Shown in pieces: positions 27,101-40,521 of a stretch of 64,000 bases of DNA. The stretch comes from Eleginops maclovinus (lineage: Eukaryota; Chordata; Actinopteri; Perciformes; Eleginopidae), in NCBI RefSeq assembly GCF_036324505.1, contig NC_086352.1, positions 10,167,001 to 10,231,000 on the forward strand, read 5' to 3'. A program made the translations under genes and the position numbers. Position 1 is the first letter of the stretch; every line of letters starts with the position of its first letter. The notes under the pieces are model-generated. The model was given only the letters and a program-made list of their open reading frames with translations, was not told the origin of the DNA and made no database searches.

Positions 27101-30100
27101 AGAGCAGTGCCGATAAAGAAATGTGGAAAAATAAGATTACTTGCTGCCACCACACATTTAATCCTTTTATCTTTCTTGCTCTGCATTATTTTTCTCAATT
27201 TATTTTAGGTAAGGGCTATGTCAGCCTCTCATGCTTGAGGGAAATATAGCATAACAAAAATGCCACATAGTTTGGGAGATTCATTTAAAAATGATGCTCT
27301 GGATTCGGTGGTTACATGAAAAAGGTGTCATTTGAGACACTTTGCAACCAAACGTGTTTCTAAGTCCCATTTCAAACCATTTTAAAGTAAATGATGTTGT
27401 AATGAACCAGGGCTTTGTGTACACATAGGAAATGCACATAAGCTTCAGAATATGTACAGAGATTTCTTTCTTTATAATAAACATTTCACATGCCATAAAG
27501 TCAGTTTTTAAATCACAAAAAGAAACACTTTAATGTTTTAAAAAAGCTGTTTAGTTACCAGTTGGCACTTCCACAGCAGCCTGCACATGTCATGATACAA
27601 CAATACAGTACATGAATACTTTTGCTGAAGCACTTTGCCATTCAGAAGCATTCTGCACAGAGTGGGTGCACTTTTGGCAAAACTGCTGTGAACAAGGCAT
27701 TACATAAAGAAAACTGTGTGAGCGCAGAGCATGCAATAACTGCTCACACTGTGGTCTATCAAAGCTGACCAGTACAGTGATGTAGTGATATAACATGAAG
27801 CACAAGAAAAAATACAACTTCAGAGGAGAACTGAAAAAAAAATGAGGGTCATATTCTGGTTAGGTGACATTCATATCACGAAAAAGATGAACTAAAATAT
27901 AGTCTTGACAAGTTCTTATAAATTGTTTCTCTGATGTCTTAGCCCTTACGGCACTACCTGGCTCTGCTGTGGAATCATCTCCTGCAGCGACTGAGAAACC
28001 CCGGAGCCAACACACTTAAAACAGGAGATAAAGTTCCACGTATTGCACACCATGTCAAATGTTGGAGGTGTGCAGCAACTGTTGAAGATATTAAAGTGCA
28101 CCCAGAGCAAACCCAAGCTTATCATCTTCTTTGAAAATGTCATGCAAATGAAATGCAAACATCTCTATCACTGACAAACATGTGAAAATAAGGTGTATCT
28201 AGAATCTGAGAAGTTGTTTAGATTTTATTAAGCCATGAAGCATGAGCAGGTAACAGGTGGCATGTGACAGTTGAGATTATAATGTCAGATACATTTAGCA
28301 AATACTGATGTCCTTTCTATATTTTAGTTTTCTGTAATATGGAAAAACAGACATCTATAAATGTGTGTTTGTATGAAACACTGCAGATGTACCTGGCAAT
28401 CCTGTATCAAGCATGAATTTATCGCAGATTTATTTTCAGTGTCTTTTATCTTGTAAGAGGTATTGACAATCTGTTGCACCTTTCATGCCAGTGTCCGGAG
28501 CAAAATCCTACACAATATTTACATTCATCACGGCAAGCCTTCTGCCTGCGTGGGCTACTTAGGAGACTATTTGTATCCTTTGAGGTGCTGGATTACAGTA
28601 TTTGCATTTTAAAGGGTGTCAGCGATGGCAGCTTGAGGAAATGGGTGAATGCAATTGAAGCTATGCAATAAAGGATCTGTGATGTGAGGCAACCTAAATG
28701 ACACACCTGCTCCTGCCCACCAGATCCTCTAATACCCATAGCATGAGTCAGGCTATAAATCCTATGCACCTGCAATATTTATATCACATACTGGGTACAT
28801 GCAGCACTGATGTTAAGGTATGTAAAGATAACAGCCCTAAAATATACCATGTAATATGTGAGCTGAAACAAGCCTTTGTCTTTTCTCTTATATTAAACAG
28901 TTGTTTCAGGAACTGGCCACAAAAGCAAAGTGTTGCCGTAAACAAAGGATCCTCTGAACCCATTTAGCTTTTCTTTTCTTCCAAAGCTTTTATGTATAAT
29001 GCATTTGTTAAACAGATTAATGTCCCTGCTGACTTTTGGGTAAAATGATTCCTATAAAGTGCAGGGAAATTGCACTGGTCAAATTTCTCTCTGTGTTCCC
29101 AAAGTGCAGCGATGGCAGGATTTCAGGGCAGAAATAATAGATTTTGTTTTGATCTCTGGAGCATGGAGTTGTGTCTCCCAGGAGCCTTCCAGGGTTAAAC
29201 TGTGATCTGTACACTGTGACTAGCTCAAGGCTGAGTGTGTGTTTGGTGTTATTAAAAAGAAATATTGCTTCATAAAAACCGTCCGCACTGCAGCCATGAC
29301 TTGTGTTAATGCACACTGTTGCTGGAGTATGTCTCTGGGAGGGGAAATGGGATTTTTTTTTCATCTGTCCTTTGATTGCAAAGGCAATTAGTGGTTAGCA
29401 GGTGGACCTATGATGCTCTGCGTCAAAAAGATTGAAAGACACCTTGCAGAGAACTGTTCACTTGTATTGTTGCTTTGAACAATTCACCTCAGCTACTCGT
29501 GGATGGTGTAATGAATTTAGCAAGAACAGGACCCGGAGTTAATATAGGCTCCAGCATGCCTCTCTACTGGTCATTTGCAATGCAATTTGCAATTAAAACA
29601 GTCTGCAGTGGCCATCTGGACATGAGAACACTGATAATGATAGGACGCTTTACCCTTCAGTCCTATGGGTGAAAAGAAAATGTGGACCTGCAGTCTTTTA
29701 GGTAAACGGTTGTATTACTTTTAGGAGGTAATTGTCTAAAACAAATATTGTAGAGTTAATTCTGGAGAGAAATTGAGAATATATTTTAAACACTTTCTCC
29801 TTTTATAACCTCTATGAAATCCTAATGTGATCCATCCTGAAATTACTCCACCAAAGTGGAGTTAGGGGCCAACATGGTTCTAAGAAACTTGGACAATAAC
29901 ATGGTGTTCAGGCAAAACATGTAGGCTAATTTTTGTTATTCTATCAGCCCAGATATACTTAATCAAGTCCACATCCGGGGATTCCTGAAAACTCTCCTCA
30001 GAGGGTGCTTGGAGCTGTGGGTTTTTAAAAAAACTATTCACACGTCCATGCAACCCTTAACTGGTAATCTCAGTAGTCAACAGTCAGCGGGGCTTAACAA

Positions 30101-30149
30101 GTCCGGTAGGTGGCAGTGAATGTTCTCAGGTAGGGAGGAGGGCAGGTTG

Positions 30150-30471
30150 TGGGGGGGCGTGTGTTCCTCTTGCACAAGCGTTCCCATGTTGCGTATTCTG
30201 GAAACCTGACGTGGAGAGCAGCCGAGCGGAGCGTACAGTGACTGAGTTGCAGCAGGGCAGATCAGAAAGTGCCTGTGGCAGCGCTCACACTTCCTTGCGC
30301 GCTCCTCTCCGGACCGACAGAGTCGCACGAGACTGGCGACACGCTCAGACACCGGTGTGCTGGCCGCGCGTGACCCGAGGAGCCCACTTTTGACGAACAC
30401 ACTCGGGCTCCGCTGGCAGGAAAGCTGGAACTAAACTACATTCATTGACTTGAGAGCGATGCACTGGCAGC
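30150..30471 (+). promoter_or_regulatory. shf: CpG-rich shf promoter and 5' UTR region
   Basis: From about 30200 the sequence becomes clearly richer in G, C and CpG than the AT-rich flanks (for example CCGAGCGGAGCG and GGCCGCGCGTGACCCGAGG). The rise continues through coding exon 1. This is the usual picture of a CpG-island promoter over the first exon of a vertebrate gene. The transcription start cannot be placed from sequence. Just before the start codon lies an upstream, out-of-frame ATG at 30459 in a moderate context (G at -3, C at +4). Confidence 0.6.
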
Positions 30472-30903
30472 ATGGCCAAGTGGTTCAAGGAGCACCTAGG
30501 ATTCAAAACTACCAAAGCACCCCCTCCGGCGCCTCCGAAGCCGGACTACAGACACTGTCACACCGGTGTGCCCGGTGCGCCTGGCTACCAACAAACAAGC
30601 TCTGGGGCCACCTTCCCGAGCCCAGCGCAACCGGACATCCTCGCTGCGTACAAACTACAAAAGGAGCTGGACTTCGAGGACCCGTACACTCCAGGTGGAA
30701 ATATTTCATTCGGCTCGAGCATGAACAGTGTGGGGTCGTCGGATATCAAGTATGTGTCACCGAAACACCGACTTATCAAGGTGGAAACTATCGAAAAGCC
30801 CAGCCCAGCTCCAGGCGGAGGTGTCACAGTCACCCAGGCTGTTGCTGTGGGGAGTGTTAAATCTCCCACTTCACCTCCCTCGGACCACGACAACAAGGAG
30901 AAG
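30472..30903 (+). CDS. shf: SH2 domain-containing adapter F, coding exon 1 (N-terminal 144 residues)
   Basis: SHB-family adapters link activated receptor tyrosine kinases to downstream partners through phosphotyrosines and a C-terminal SH2 domain; SHF is tied to PDGF receptor signalling. This exon encodes the N-terminus: MAKWFKEHLGF (1-11), a proline-rich stretch (17-24), DILAAYKLQKELDFEDPY (55-72) and DIKYVSPKHRLIKVE (91-105). The last two correspond to RAY.AQK..DFEDPY and SPKHRLIKVE in SHB and SHD. The ATG at 30472 has A at -3 and G at +4, an optimal context, and matches the family's MAKW start. The exon ends AAG, followed by GTGGGTG, in phase 0 after 144 codons; reading on meets a stop within 21 codons. 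Exon 2 identifies the gene as SHF rather than SHB or SHE. The commonly annotated human SHF begins differently and lacks this MAKW segment. Confidence 0.88.
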
Positions 30904-32742
30904 GTGGGTGAAATAAGTCCAAACATTATTATGTGGACAAGTTTGCAACAACAGCTAAACTTCTAAATCTTTCTTAACATTTCAGTTGCAACCATAAAGA
31001 AACACTCCTTACTAAACTTAAATATTTTGGTGTCGTTTTCTCTCTGGAATTACAGAATTACAGTTGTTCCCCATACCTATGTTTGAAACATGTCCTGTTA
31101 TGAAGAAGTTGACCTGCTCCTGAAAGGAATGAATCGTTACAACTGGCATAACTTGTTATCACAACGGCTGTCCACACGAGTTGCGACATCCACCTCTTCT
31201 CTAATAAATAACCTGCACTACAGGGAGTGCTGTGGAGGGAGCAGTCTATGTCCTGTGTTGACATACAGCTCAATGTATCAGAGCAGGCTTGACTTAACAC
31301 TGAAAATAAGGATCTTTTGTTACTTTGTGAAAGTTATCTTGCTATAAAGTGCAGGCAAACTCTGCTCTGCTGGGTGAGAAGCTTATTCCCATACTACAAT
31401 GTAATGTTATTCAACTTGAATATGTTATTGAACTACAGAGATCAATTGTGTTAATGTTCTTTTAGCAGTGATGCTATTGTCATGCAGGGAAATTACTAGT
31501 GATGGGTTTATAGATAGATGGCTCTAATTTGAGCCTCTCTACACACAGTAAACTGAATTTACAGCAAAGGCCTTACACTTTTCTTTTTACCAATGCGGTT
31601 GTGGCTGATGCAAGGAGCTGGTCGCACACTCGTCAGCACAACATGAATGTGGAGACATGTGAAAGGCATGCAGACATTACCTCGGAGAACACTGTCATGT
31701 AAGGCCGCGGGAATTCACACACACTGGGTTCATTTGGAGAAACCTGAGATTTTCAGTGTCGGTAAGGACATACCTTACGATGAGTGTGATCCCACTGAAG
31801 AATGTTTCAGTGTCTGCATAGTTCATGTACAGAGAAGGAAGCATGGCCCTGTGAAAATACACACTGCACCACTGTTTCCTCTTCAGGATCACATCTCAAT
31901 ACCTGACATTTTTGTGGTCATCTTGATTGCACCTTCACGTTACTTCCTCCTACTCTTGTGTTTGTTTTCGCACTTGTCTTGGGACGTGTGGCGAGTTCAC
32001 AGTTGGTTTTGGTTTTGCAGTTTTATTTATATTCCACAGTGTCTTCAACCTGTCACAAGAGTGTTGTGTATAGGAAGACTGCGCTTTTTTCTCACCCCAG
32101 CTTTGATCACACAAAACACAACTCTTACCGAAAGCAATATTTCCCACACGCCGTCGACCCTGGAGACATAGAAGCTCAGAAATCTTCTATTCCAATGTTT
32201 ATTTTGCAAAACCATGTTTTCAGCAGCCGTCATCCACTTAGTATGCATGTTTAATACTCATACAGCGATGTGTTATAAGTAAAACAACCAGAATTTACAA
32301 TTTTCACCCAGCCACTGCAGCTGTTCAAGCTGATTAAACAGATTATAGTTGTCTCATGTTAATTGAAGCGTATTTGCTTTTCCCCAGTCATGAATACAGT
32401 TGCCTCTGCCCATCTTATTTTCCTCTCTGTGTGCACATATGGCTTTAACAGACAGGCTGTTGATTGTTCAGTATGGTTTAAATACCTCACACCTACCAGT
32501 ATAAATGATGTTATGGACCATCTCAATCAGTACTGACAGCTGCTGGGCTTAAGCAATATGTTGAGAGAGGGGGCTAAGGGTTTCTTGCCAAGATGCTGAA
32601 GGGTTAAATTAATGTAGAGTTGCAATTGTGATAGAAAAAATTAAATATTGGCAGGTTTTCTTTTTTGCATCTGTAGTCCATGATGTACCTCCTCTTCCAC
32701 AGCAGTAGACAAAAGAAAACTGGGCACATCTGGAAGTGTTTT

Positions 32743-32790
32743 AAGATAAGATAAGATAAGAACTTTATTTATCCATGCAGAAATTCAGGC
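32743..32790. repeat. (AAGAT)n tract with retroelement-like tail
   Basis: About three and a half AAGAT units (32743-32760) abut AACTTTATTTATCC and GAAATTC. This is the familiar fish-repeat tail in which short tandem units precede a CTTTATTGATCC-like block. Family not assigned. Confidence 0.55.
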
Positions 32791-33686
32791 GTATAAACCA
32801 CCTTAGATTGGGTTTACATCTGTATCTGAGGGATAAAAAAAGCTTCCGCTGACTTAAAAACTGTACTGCGTAATCTATCAGAATAAGTAAGCCTTCATTT
32901 CATTTTTGACTAGGTTTTCAACACTGTGGAGTTATTTCACTGCTCACTGACAGTCAGCTGAAATGATCAGGAGGGAAGGGATGTTTTGGGCAAAAATACC
33001 TTCCAGAATATTGTGCTGTTGCAGTCTGTGTTACATTTATTTCAATGTTAGGTATGTACTTCCTACCATGAATATCATTTTGTGAAAGAATGTGTGTTGC
33101 AAGGCTTTGTGTTTCAGCTTTTGTGAGGATTACAATTTGTCCAGAAGCTATGCTAATTGTTTGTAAGTCCTTTTTTAGAGAGACTCTCCTCTCCAGGTGA
33201 CAAAGTCCTATTATAAAGACAATTGTTTCAATGGGAGGAAGCACTGTTAGCAGTTGGTTTTCACACACTCTCCCTTCAGGCTATATCTGAAAGAGTATTG
33301 AACTGACAATGTGTTCTGACGTCTGGACAATGATTAAAAACAAAAGAAAGCGTGGATTACTGACTCACACATCGACACACCCTCACATCAGTGGATAGGG
33401 AATGGAGTCCGCTGCTTCAGAGAAACTGTCCTTTTAACTGCACAGACTAAACACTGACTGTTGGAGGCTGAGCAAATAAGTGTCTTAACAGCACTGCTTG
33501 GTTACATTGATGTTTTAATTAGTTGACTCATGAATGCTAATTATATCACTGCTTACCTAATGCCTGAAATGCCAATAGTGGCATCAAGTGAATTTCCCAC
33601 AGTCAATTTCTATTAACCAGGCTTCCATGTAGGGAAAAAAGCAAGCTGAGAAACACGCAACGATATACTGCAAAGTGTATATTATA

Positions 33687-33857
33687 CAGCTCTGGAAATA
33701 ATTAAGAGACCACTCCAAATGTTTCTTAGATCTTTATGTCTACATGTATGGCAGTAGTTTATAAAATACAATAAAAACATGTAAAAAATTGAACTCAAAG
33801 ACATACCTATACACAATAAACCAGAGAAACTGATGACGCTGCAGTGGTTCGGAGCTG
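33687..33857. mobile_element. 171-bp TA-flanked MITE
   Basis: The left end reads CAGCTCTGGAAATAATTAAG and AGACCACT; the right end reads AGTGGTTCGGAGCTG, its approximate inverse. TA dinucleotides flank both sides (33685-33686 and 33858-33859). There is no coding capacity. Size, terminal inversion and TA flanks indicate a non-autonomous Tc1/mariner-type element; the CAGCTCTGGAAA..AATTAAGAGACCACT end is, from memory, frequent in fish genomes. Confidence 0.75.
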
Positions 33858-36800
33858 TATATGCTTCATCGCACAGTTTTCATATTCTGTGTTGGTTTTA
33901 GTGCAAATCATTATCTAAAAAGTGTCAATTTATTCAGTGGATGTTGGTTTGAAGTTGCAACTCTATATGCACAGCTGTATCTTGATTGTGTTGAGTTTTC
34001 AAGGTGTTTTTGTTTTTAATGGTGGCAAGCCCTTCACAGTAGAAGTGAAGGGAAGTTGAAGGAGATGATCAATTATCATCCCGCCTTGGAGCTAATTAAA
34101 GGCCTCATCTCCCAGCTCATCGCTCTGCTCAGCACTAACCGAACTTCTCTCAAGGACACGCTAAAGTGGTAATGGTCTCCACTCGGAAATGTGTAAACAA
34201 AAGCAGTAGTGCGGAGCTGACAGGCTGCGGCATCGTTATGAAGTGCAGCCCGCCAGCATCAGTACCTGTATTTGCACCTGGGAAACACGCTGTTCCAGTC
34301 TGAGTTTGGCTCCCTTTATGGCTCGGGGTCTTTTCAATGCTGGGATCCAGCATGCATATCTATCTATACCAAATCGGATTAGATGCCAAGACAGTTGTTG
34401 TGAGCCAACAGGGGCATCTGGATCGACAGATTTCCTCTGTGCTTATGCTGCTAAATCCTTTCTACACACCTTACTACAAGACCTGGCTCAGCTTTACAAC
34501 AGAGTAGGCTGGAGGTTAAAAACCACTGGTATCACCTCCAAGATTTCAGTGGAAAGGGAGGCCTTTATAGTAGGTTAAATGTTCTCCTTCTGGTAGACAT
34601 CAGCTGCTTGAACCTTTGGGATCTGAAGTAATAGTTTGAGAGTTCGAAAAAAAGAGTTAGTTGTTGTGATTGATTGATTTATACCACTCTCATATCTGTT
34701 GGTCACAAATTAACACACCATATCTTGTTTGTTTAATCCGTACAAAAACCAAAGTGTAAAAATTACATTAGAAGGGTTTATGTGTTTATCTTTTATCATC
34801 AATTATTTATTATCAAAAACATGCATGATTTCCTCAAAATAAAACCCAGAAGAAGTCTTATGTAGTTGCCAGGTTTGGGATTAAGATCAGATGTTGTATT
34901 TCATAGTAAACAATATCCTCCTCATACGGGCTGAGTGGCTTTATGTGTTTGTGGAAACAGGAAACGGGGTCAGTTTATTTCTATTAATCTTTTGCATATG
35001 TTTAATTCCATTGGGATGTGTAATGATCACACTTTATTTCACAGGATGCACTGCAGCATTTGAAAAAGCTGAATAACGTCCTCACCTGACACCTTCCAAG
35101 CTTCTATCTTCTGGCGTGGGTAGATCGGACGCGTTGGATCGGCCTGCAGATTACAGCGCCTGTAGAGCACAGTTTAATTTCCCCAAAACCTGAATATCTT
35201 CCCCTGGCCTTTCACCCTAACACTCCAAACATCTGTGGGGTTTTATAAATGCATCCAAGCGGCCTTTTACGCCTTCATCTCTGCCAGTGATAGGAGAAAT
35301 GTTGAGCGCAAACGTCAATATCACCTGGGTCTGCGAGAGTGGTTTTCTTCAGGGAGCTAGAAAATGGATGAAAACATCAGAGCCCATCATGTTTTGTTAC
35401 AGCACACCTTTTAAGTGAGGCTCTCCACCTTTCTGTATCGGACAGAGGCTGGATGGGTTGATAGCAGGCCTAGCTGGATGGAGGAGTGAAACAGGATGTG
35501 CCCTTGTTGCTCTACAATTACACAAACCTGTTTTCGTGCTCATTGGTAAAAGTATTTGTGTTGGACAATGGGATATTTCCTTACTCGGATTATATAGAAT
35601 AAAGAGTATTTGATACCTCCGGACCTCCAAGTTCTATGAATACATAATGTAAATAATAATAGCCCAACAATAAGAATTGTGTGTGATTTTCTACTGCTGT
35701 TAAATGTGATACCCAAATACAAAACATCAGCTAATTGGTGTTAAAGCCAAAAATGTCTTGGATTTTGCAGCTGTTGTTTCTTAATAAAAAAAGTTCCGGT
35801 CAGTAGTGGGCAGATAGATCATTATTTTCATAATGAACAATTGTGTAAATAAATACCTAAGAAAATATGATAGCTGACTAAAGTCTAAACTGTGATATGG
35901 TTGACATGAAGTGGCAGGTAGGATTGTGAGGTTTCCGTTTGACCTTCTGTTCACTGAGGTGTGAAGAATGCCATGCATTTCCTGAACTATATTAAGCATC
36001 TTTTCTCAAAGTCACATCCACTAGTTCGGGATTACAAGAGATTCAGCTCTAATTACCCACAGCTCAGAATAAAACACATTTTCCTTTCATGCCAGACATA
36101 TTTTAAGCTTACGTTTTTTTCTTTTTACTTTACAATGAATTCCTGGGACATGAACAAGAATCCTGGAAGGAAGCAACACAGAGCCCAACAGCATTTGGGG
36201 CAGGATAAAGTCATCCTGTAGCGGAGCATACGCAGGAAGCCTTAATGTAATGGTTATTCAATTGAGCACCAAAAGGTTTGGCTTTTCATCGATATGTCAT
36301 TTTGGTGAATCCACAAATCCTATTACATTTACATGATGGCGCTGTGAGCCGGCCTCGCTGAGTGTAATAACTAGCCATGGTTAGGTTTTATATACAGCCA
36401 TCCCGCCACATGTGCTTGAAAGTTATTGGTCTTGGAAATGATGCCCTTTAGCAATTGTTTGCTTATTTTTTTTTCTTTCCCTCCATCTGGGAGTCTTCAT
36501 CGCGGATTTAAAGAGTCCCGATAGAGTCTCTTGTGTTTGCTGCTCGATTGACTTTTTCTAGCTTTGCACCGGAACATCAGTCACATGATTCCACCAGGTC
36601 ACAATTAGCTGCCGCTCTTGCCGCCCTGGAGTTACAGACACATGGCTCTGTTTTGTTTAATGACAGTGTGTGTGTACACATGGGTAGCTGAGTCTAGTGG
36701 GCTGATCTTCATACACCAATCTAAAAAACGAATCTTGCATGGCCATCTGAGGCTCAGAGGGAGAATCAACATGAAGACTTTTTTTTCCAAAATCAGTTGC

Positions 36801-39231
36801 TCTGCCCTACAACCTTTGCAAATTGCAGCTGTAACTAAATAGTTATTTTGCATCAAGATACGGCATACTGGAGAAGTCATGGAGATTTGCCTCTTATCCC
36901 GTGCATGTGAGTGCATGCTATTGTTTTTGTGTCACACTGCAGGACGCAGCCAGACTTCCGTCTTGCAAACAGAGCTGCCCTGTGATCCGGCGGCCCACCA
37001 GGAAGCTCAACACTTCCATTTTTTTCTTAGTGGGATTCCAGGCTTTTGTTTTATTCTGTGAATGAGAAACAAATCTACCAAACAATTCTAATTATCCCGC
37101 TGCTCATTTCTTTGATTTACTCACAAGAGGTCTCATTTCCATGTTTGTATTTGTCACGGTTTAAATATGTTGTTGTGATATGAACACATGGAGAGAATGA
37201 AAACCACTGTCTGCAGTTTGTTTGCTGGAAAACAAGGAATGGCTGCTTGGTTGCTCCAGGATTAAGGAAGTGCTCCCTTCCTGTCAGGAAGTGTTTACAA
37301 CTTGGTGACATTCCCTTTTTAACTTGACAAGTCTGTGCTCGCCCCTGTGTGTAGGCTGGCTGTTCTGGCTGCTGCTTGCTTGCTAAAACATAACCAGGGT
37401 TTACGTTATCGGCTGTTGCGACATGAGCTATCTGGATGTCGGAAAAGGTGACGACACATAGCTGCTGCTATGTCCCACTGAAGGCTCTTACTGGAAACAT
37501 GCTGGTGATTGTCCCTCACCCCTCCTAATGTAGCTTCTTTAGCCCTTTGCTCCAGCTCTGAGAGGTGGGAAGCCACGTCGCAATGGCAGCTGTATAGTAC
37601 TCCACCCTGTGCGTTCGCTCTATTGTCAGTGGAGGCGACGTGCAGGGCCATCAGTGCATCCTCACCACACTGAGGCTATCTGAGGCCACAGAGATCACAA
37701 CGTCCTCAAATCACAATCTGTCGCTTTGTTTACGGCCTGACTGCGGCTGGTTTTTCTCCCTGCTCCATAAATCTCTCTCCTAAAAATCAAAGCTTCCGTC
37801 CCCAGTGGATCTCCCCATGTTGTTTCATGAAGCCCTACTTTCCTAATTGTGTCAGTTCGGATCTTACAGGAGCCGCGATAAACAAAAGTGTTTCTGTGAG
37901 CGTTGTGGTTACAGCATCTCGTGGGCATTAACTGCATGTCCACAGTTCTTGTCAGCATACTTTTGTGGTTAAAACAACTTTACTATTATTCTTTAAGCCT
38001 GCTACTTCATCCAGACATTAAAAAGGAAATGCATAATAATTGTAACTGCACTGATGAGGGAATTTGTGTAGCCCATGTTGAGGACAAATTGCTCGTTCAC
38101 AGGGCAACGGGATTATCATATTTTATAAAACACAAACATTCCTTTGTAGCACTTGAGTTATTATAGACTCGAACCGTACAGAGCAGAAACACTGCCAATA
38201 CATCTATCACAGAGGGATGGGAGCAGAGGAAAGAAATTGGATTTTGTGAAGCGTGTCGTCAAGTACTTAATCTTGAATATCTGTAGCATATTAAGAGCAC
38301 CTTCATAGGGTGCAACCCACGGCCTCCTCCCCTTTCTCCTCTGGAGGTCTTAAGTGGCAGTATGGAGTAGTTTCCAATGAAAGAGGACCTTGGGGACAAG
38401 TTGGGCTGCTTTTTGTGCTTCACTGCCCCGGGTGCTAACGTTAGAAACATCATTCATTTGGAGAGGAGGGCAGCTATTGAGGATTTTATTGAAAAGTAGA
38501 GTTATTCAGCTACTTAAAACTCTGAAAGCTGCTATGCAATTTGTTCTGGTAAATAAAGGAATGGATGGGGGATGCATGCAGGGCAAAGACTGTTCTCTCC
38601 AAGTGTAGTTTAGTCTAGTTTGTTTGGGGGATCACAGCTACTTCCTTTATAGCCTGAATGCATATCGATGGTACAGAGGGGGCATGTAGATCTTTCTGCA
38701 GCTCATGTGGATGTAGAAACATTAGTTATTTAATTCACAACTATAGTTGTGACCTTTTTACCCTTTAAAATACACACAGCAGTTGTCTTTCAGGTCAACG
38801 TTTGGCACAGGAAATCCTCAAGAAAGAAAAGTGCTGTGTGCAAATATTTGTTGCAGTAGCCACATTTCATTGTTTTTAATTGGGGACGAGCTTTTATACA
38901 AAAACTTCAACATGCAACAAGTTTATTTTGTGGACACCTACAGAAGAACACATTCACATAACGCCATCTGGGATGCAACAATGTATTCCTAAAGGTTTTG
39001 AAATATATTTTGGGGCAGAAAATAACATCTTCATTAATGTATTTGTAATTTCTGAAAGATTTAATGATTTCTTTTCACCTTTAAGTAAAATTTCATTGTG
39101 ATTGCGTGGGACCTCTTGAGTATTAATTTGTACGGACTTAATTTCTTTAGTAGGTCTGATTATAAAGAGCACTGATAATGAGAACTAGACATCCTATGCT
39201 ACTTAAGCCTTGATTGAGAACTAGTCCACTC

Positions 39232-39457
<226 letters not shown>

Positions 39458-39574
39458 TTGAGCAACTCCTACATACCTGATTTGAGAGTTCACATGCGCA
39501 GCTTTTAAGGTGCTTTAAAAGCCCCATAATGCACCAAAACCCATACTTACAGTGTTGATGTGGGTTCTCTCCAG

Positions 39575-39760
39575 GTGTACATTATATGTCTTACATCCCT
39601 TTCCATTCAACGCTGTTCTGATCTTTTTCCCACAAGTGTGGTGTATGCTATCAGTGTCGCTGTTGCTGCATCTGGAAGCATTCCCAAGCAAACCATGATC
39701 AACAACAGGCCTAAAGAAACGGCTTCATCCCGACTGCCGTGCGAAAGCCACCCCAAGCGG
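39575..39760 (+). other. Exon-like open segment in shf intron 1, unproven
   Basis: The segment follows GGGTTCTCTCCAG and is followed by the strong donor-like CGG|GTAAGAG. It is 186 nt, open for 62 codons, and phase 0 at both ends, so its inclusion between exon 1 (ending phase 0) and exon 2 (starting phase 0) would keep the shf frame. The predicted peptide is hydrophobic near the start (VYIICLTSL, then VVYAISVAVAASG) and basic near the end, unlike any known part of the SHB family. Chance is the simpler reading. Confidence 0.15.
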
Positions 39761-39961
39761 GTAAGAGTGCAGAGATCTGAAGAACCAACACTTAATGTGG
39801 TCTGAATCGTAAAGGGGAGGGTGTGTAATACATAAGTCGGCAGAGAGGAATGAGTCGCTCTTTGAACGGAGCAGATGTCGCAAAGGGAGAGAGACACATG
39901 TGGAACTGATGTTTGAGTACATTGATGTGCAAGGGGAAATGTAAATCTAATCCACCATTAA

Positions 39962-40521
39962 AGGTCCCCTATAATGCAAAATGCACTTTTTGCTGTCTTT
40001 TATACATAAATATGTGTCCCCGGTGTGTAAGAAAAGACTCACAAAGTGTCAGAAAATACAACAGTCTCTCTTTTCCTCCTTACCCACATCTCTAAAAACG
40101 GGGGTACAAACGGGCTGATCCAGATTTGCTTCGGTTATGATGTCATATCGGAAATGTGGGCCGGCTTTTCGTTGAACTCCTGGCAACGTCCCGCCCACGT
40201 GACACGTCCCAACCTATCGTCAGCAATATACAGAAATAATGCTTGATGTGGTTTTGAACATAATATGGGGTTTAATCACGGCAGCGTTTGGCCGAGTATC
40301 TCCGTTAGAGGCTTCTCTCTTCAGACAGAGAGCTGCATGATGCTCCAAAGCGACTCAAATTTAAAGCGACAGTCACATAATCAGCACTTCAGAAACAGGG
40401 CTGAAATAGAGGGGGATGAGTCATGCTACAATGGGTGATCTGTTTGGTATTTTGAGCAAAACACTTCAGAGACATGTTTGCCCTACAATAAATTGTTCAA
40501 ATATAGCATAATAGGAGACCT
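39962..40521. mobile_element. 560-bp non-autonomous element flanked by TTAA
   Basis: The left end reads AGGTCCCCTATAATGC; the inverse of the right end reads AGGTCTCCTATTATGC, so about 14 of 16 bases match. Both ends abut TTAA (39958-39961 and 40522-40525), the target duplicated by piggyBac-type transposases. No transposase frame lies inside. The interior has a mixed unique-looking sequence with a relatively GC-rich middle (about 40170-40370). I infer a piggyBac-like MITE, but the ends differ from the classic CCYT piggyBac terminus, so another superfamily is possible. Confidence 0.65.

Noticed and set aside
30585..30926. Minus-strand frame across shf exon 1
   Set aside because: Shadow of a GC-rich coding exon; no initiation context or known protein.
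31647..32171. 174-codon ATG-initiated open frame in shf intron 1
   Set aside because: No domain, odd composition with many Cys, Trp and Phe, and no splice or Kozak support. A frame this long is expected about once by chance in six frames of a window of this size.
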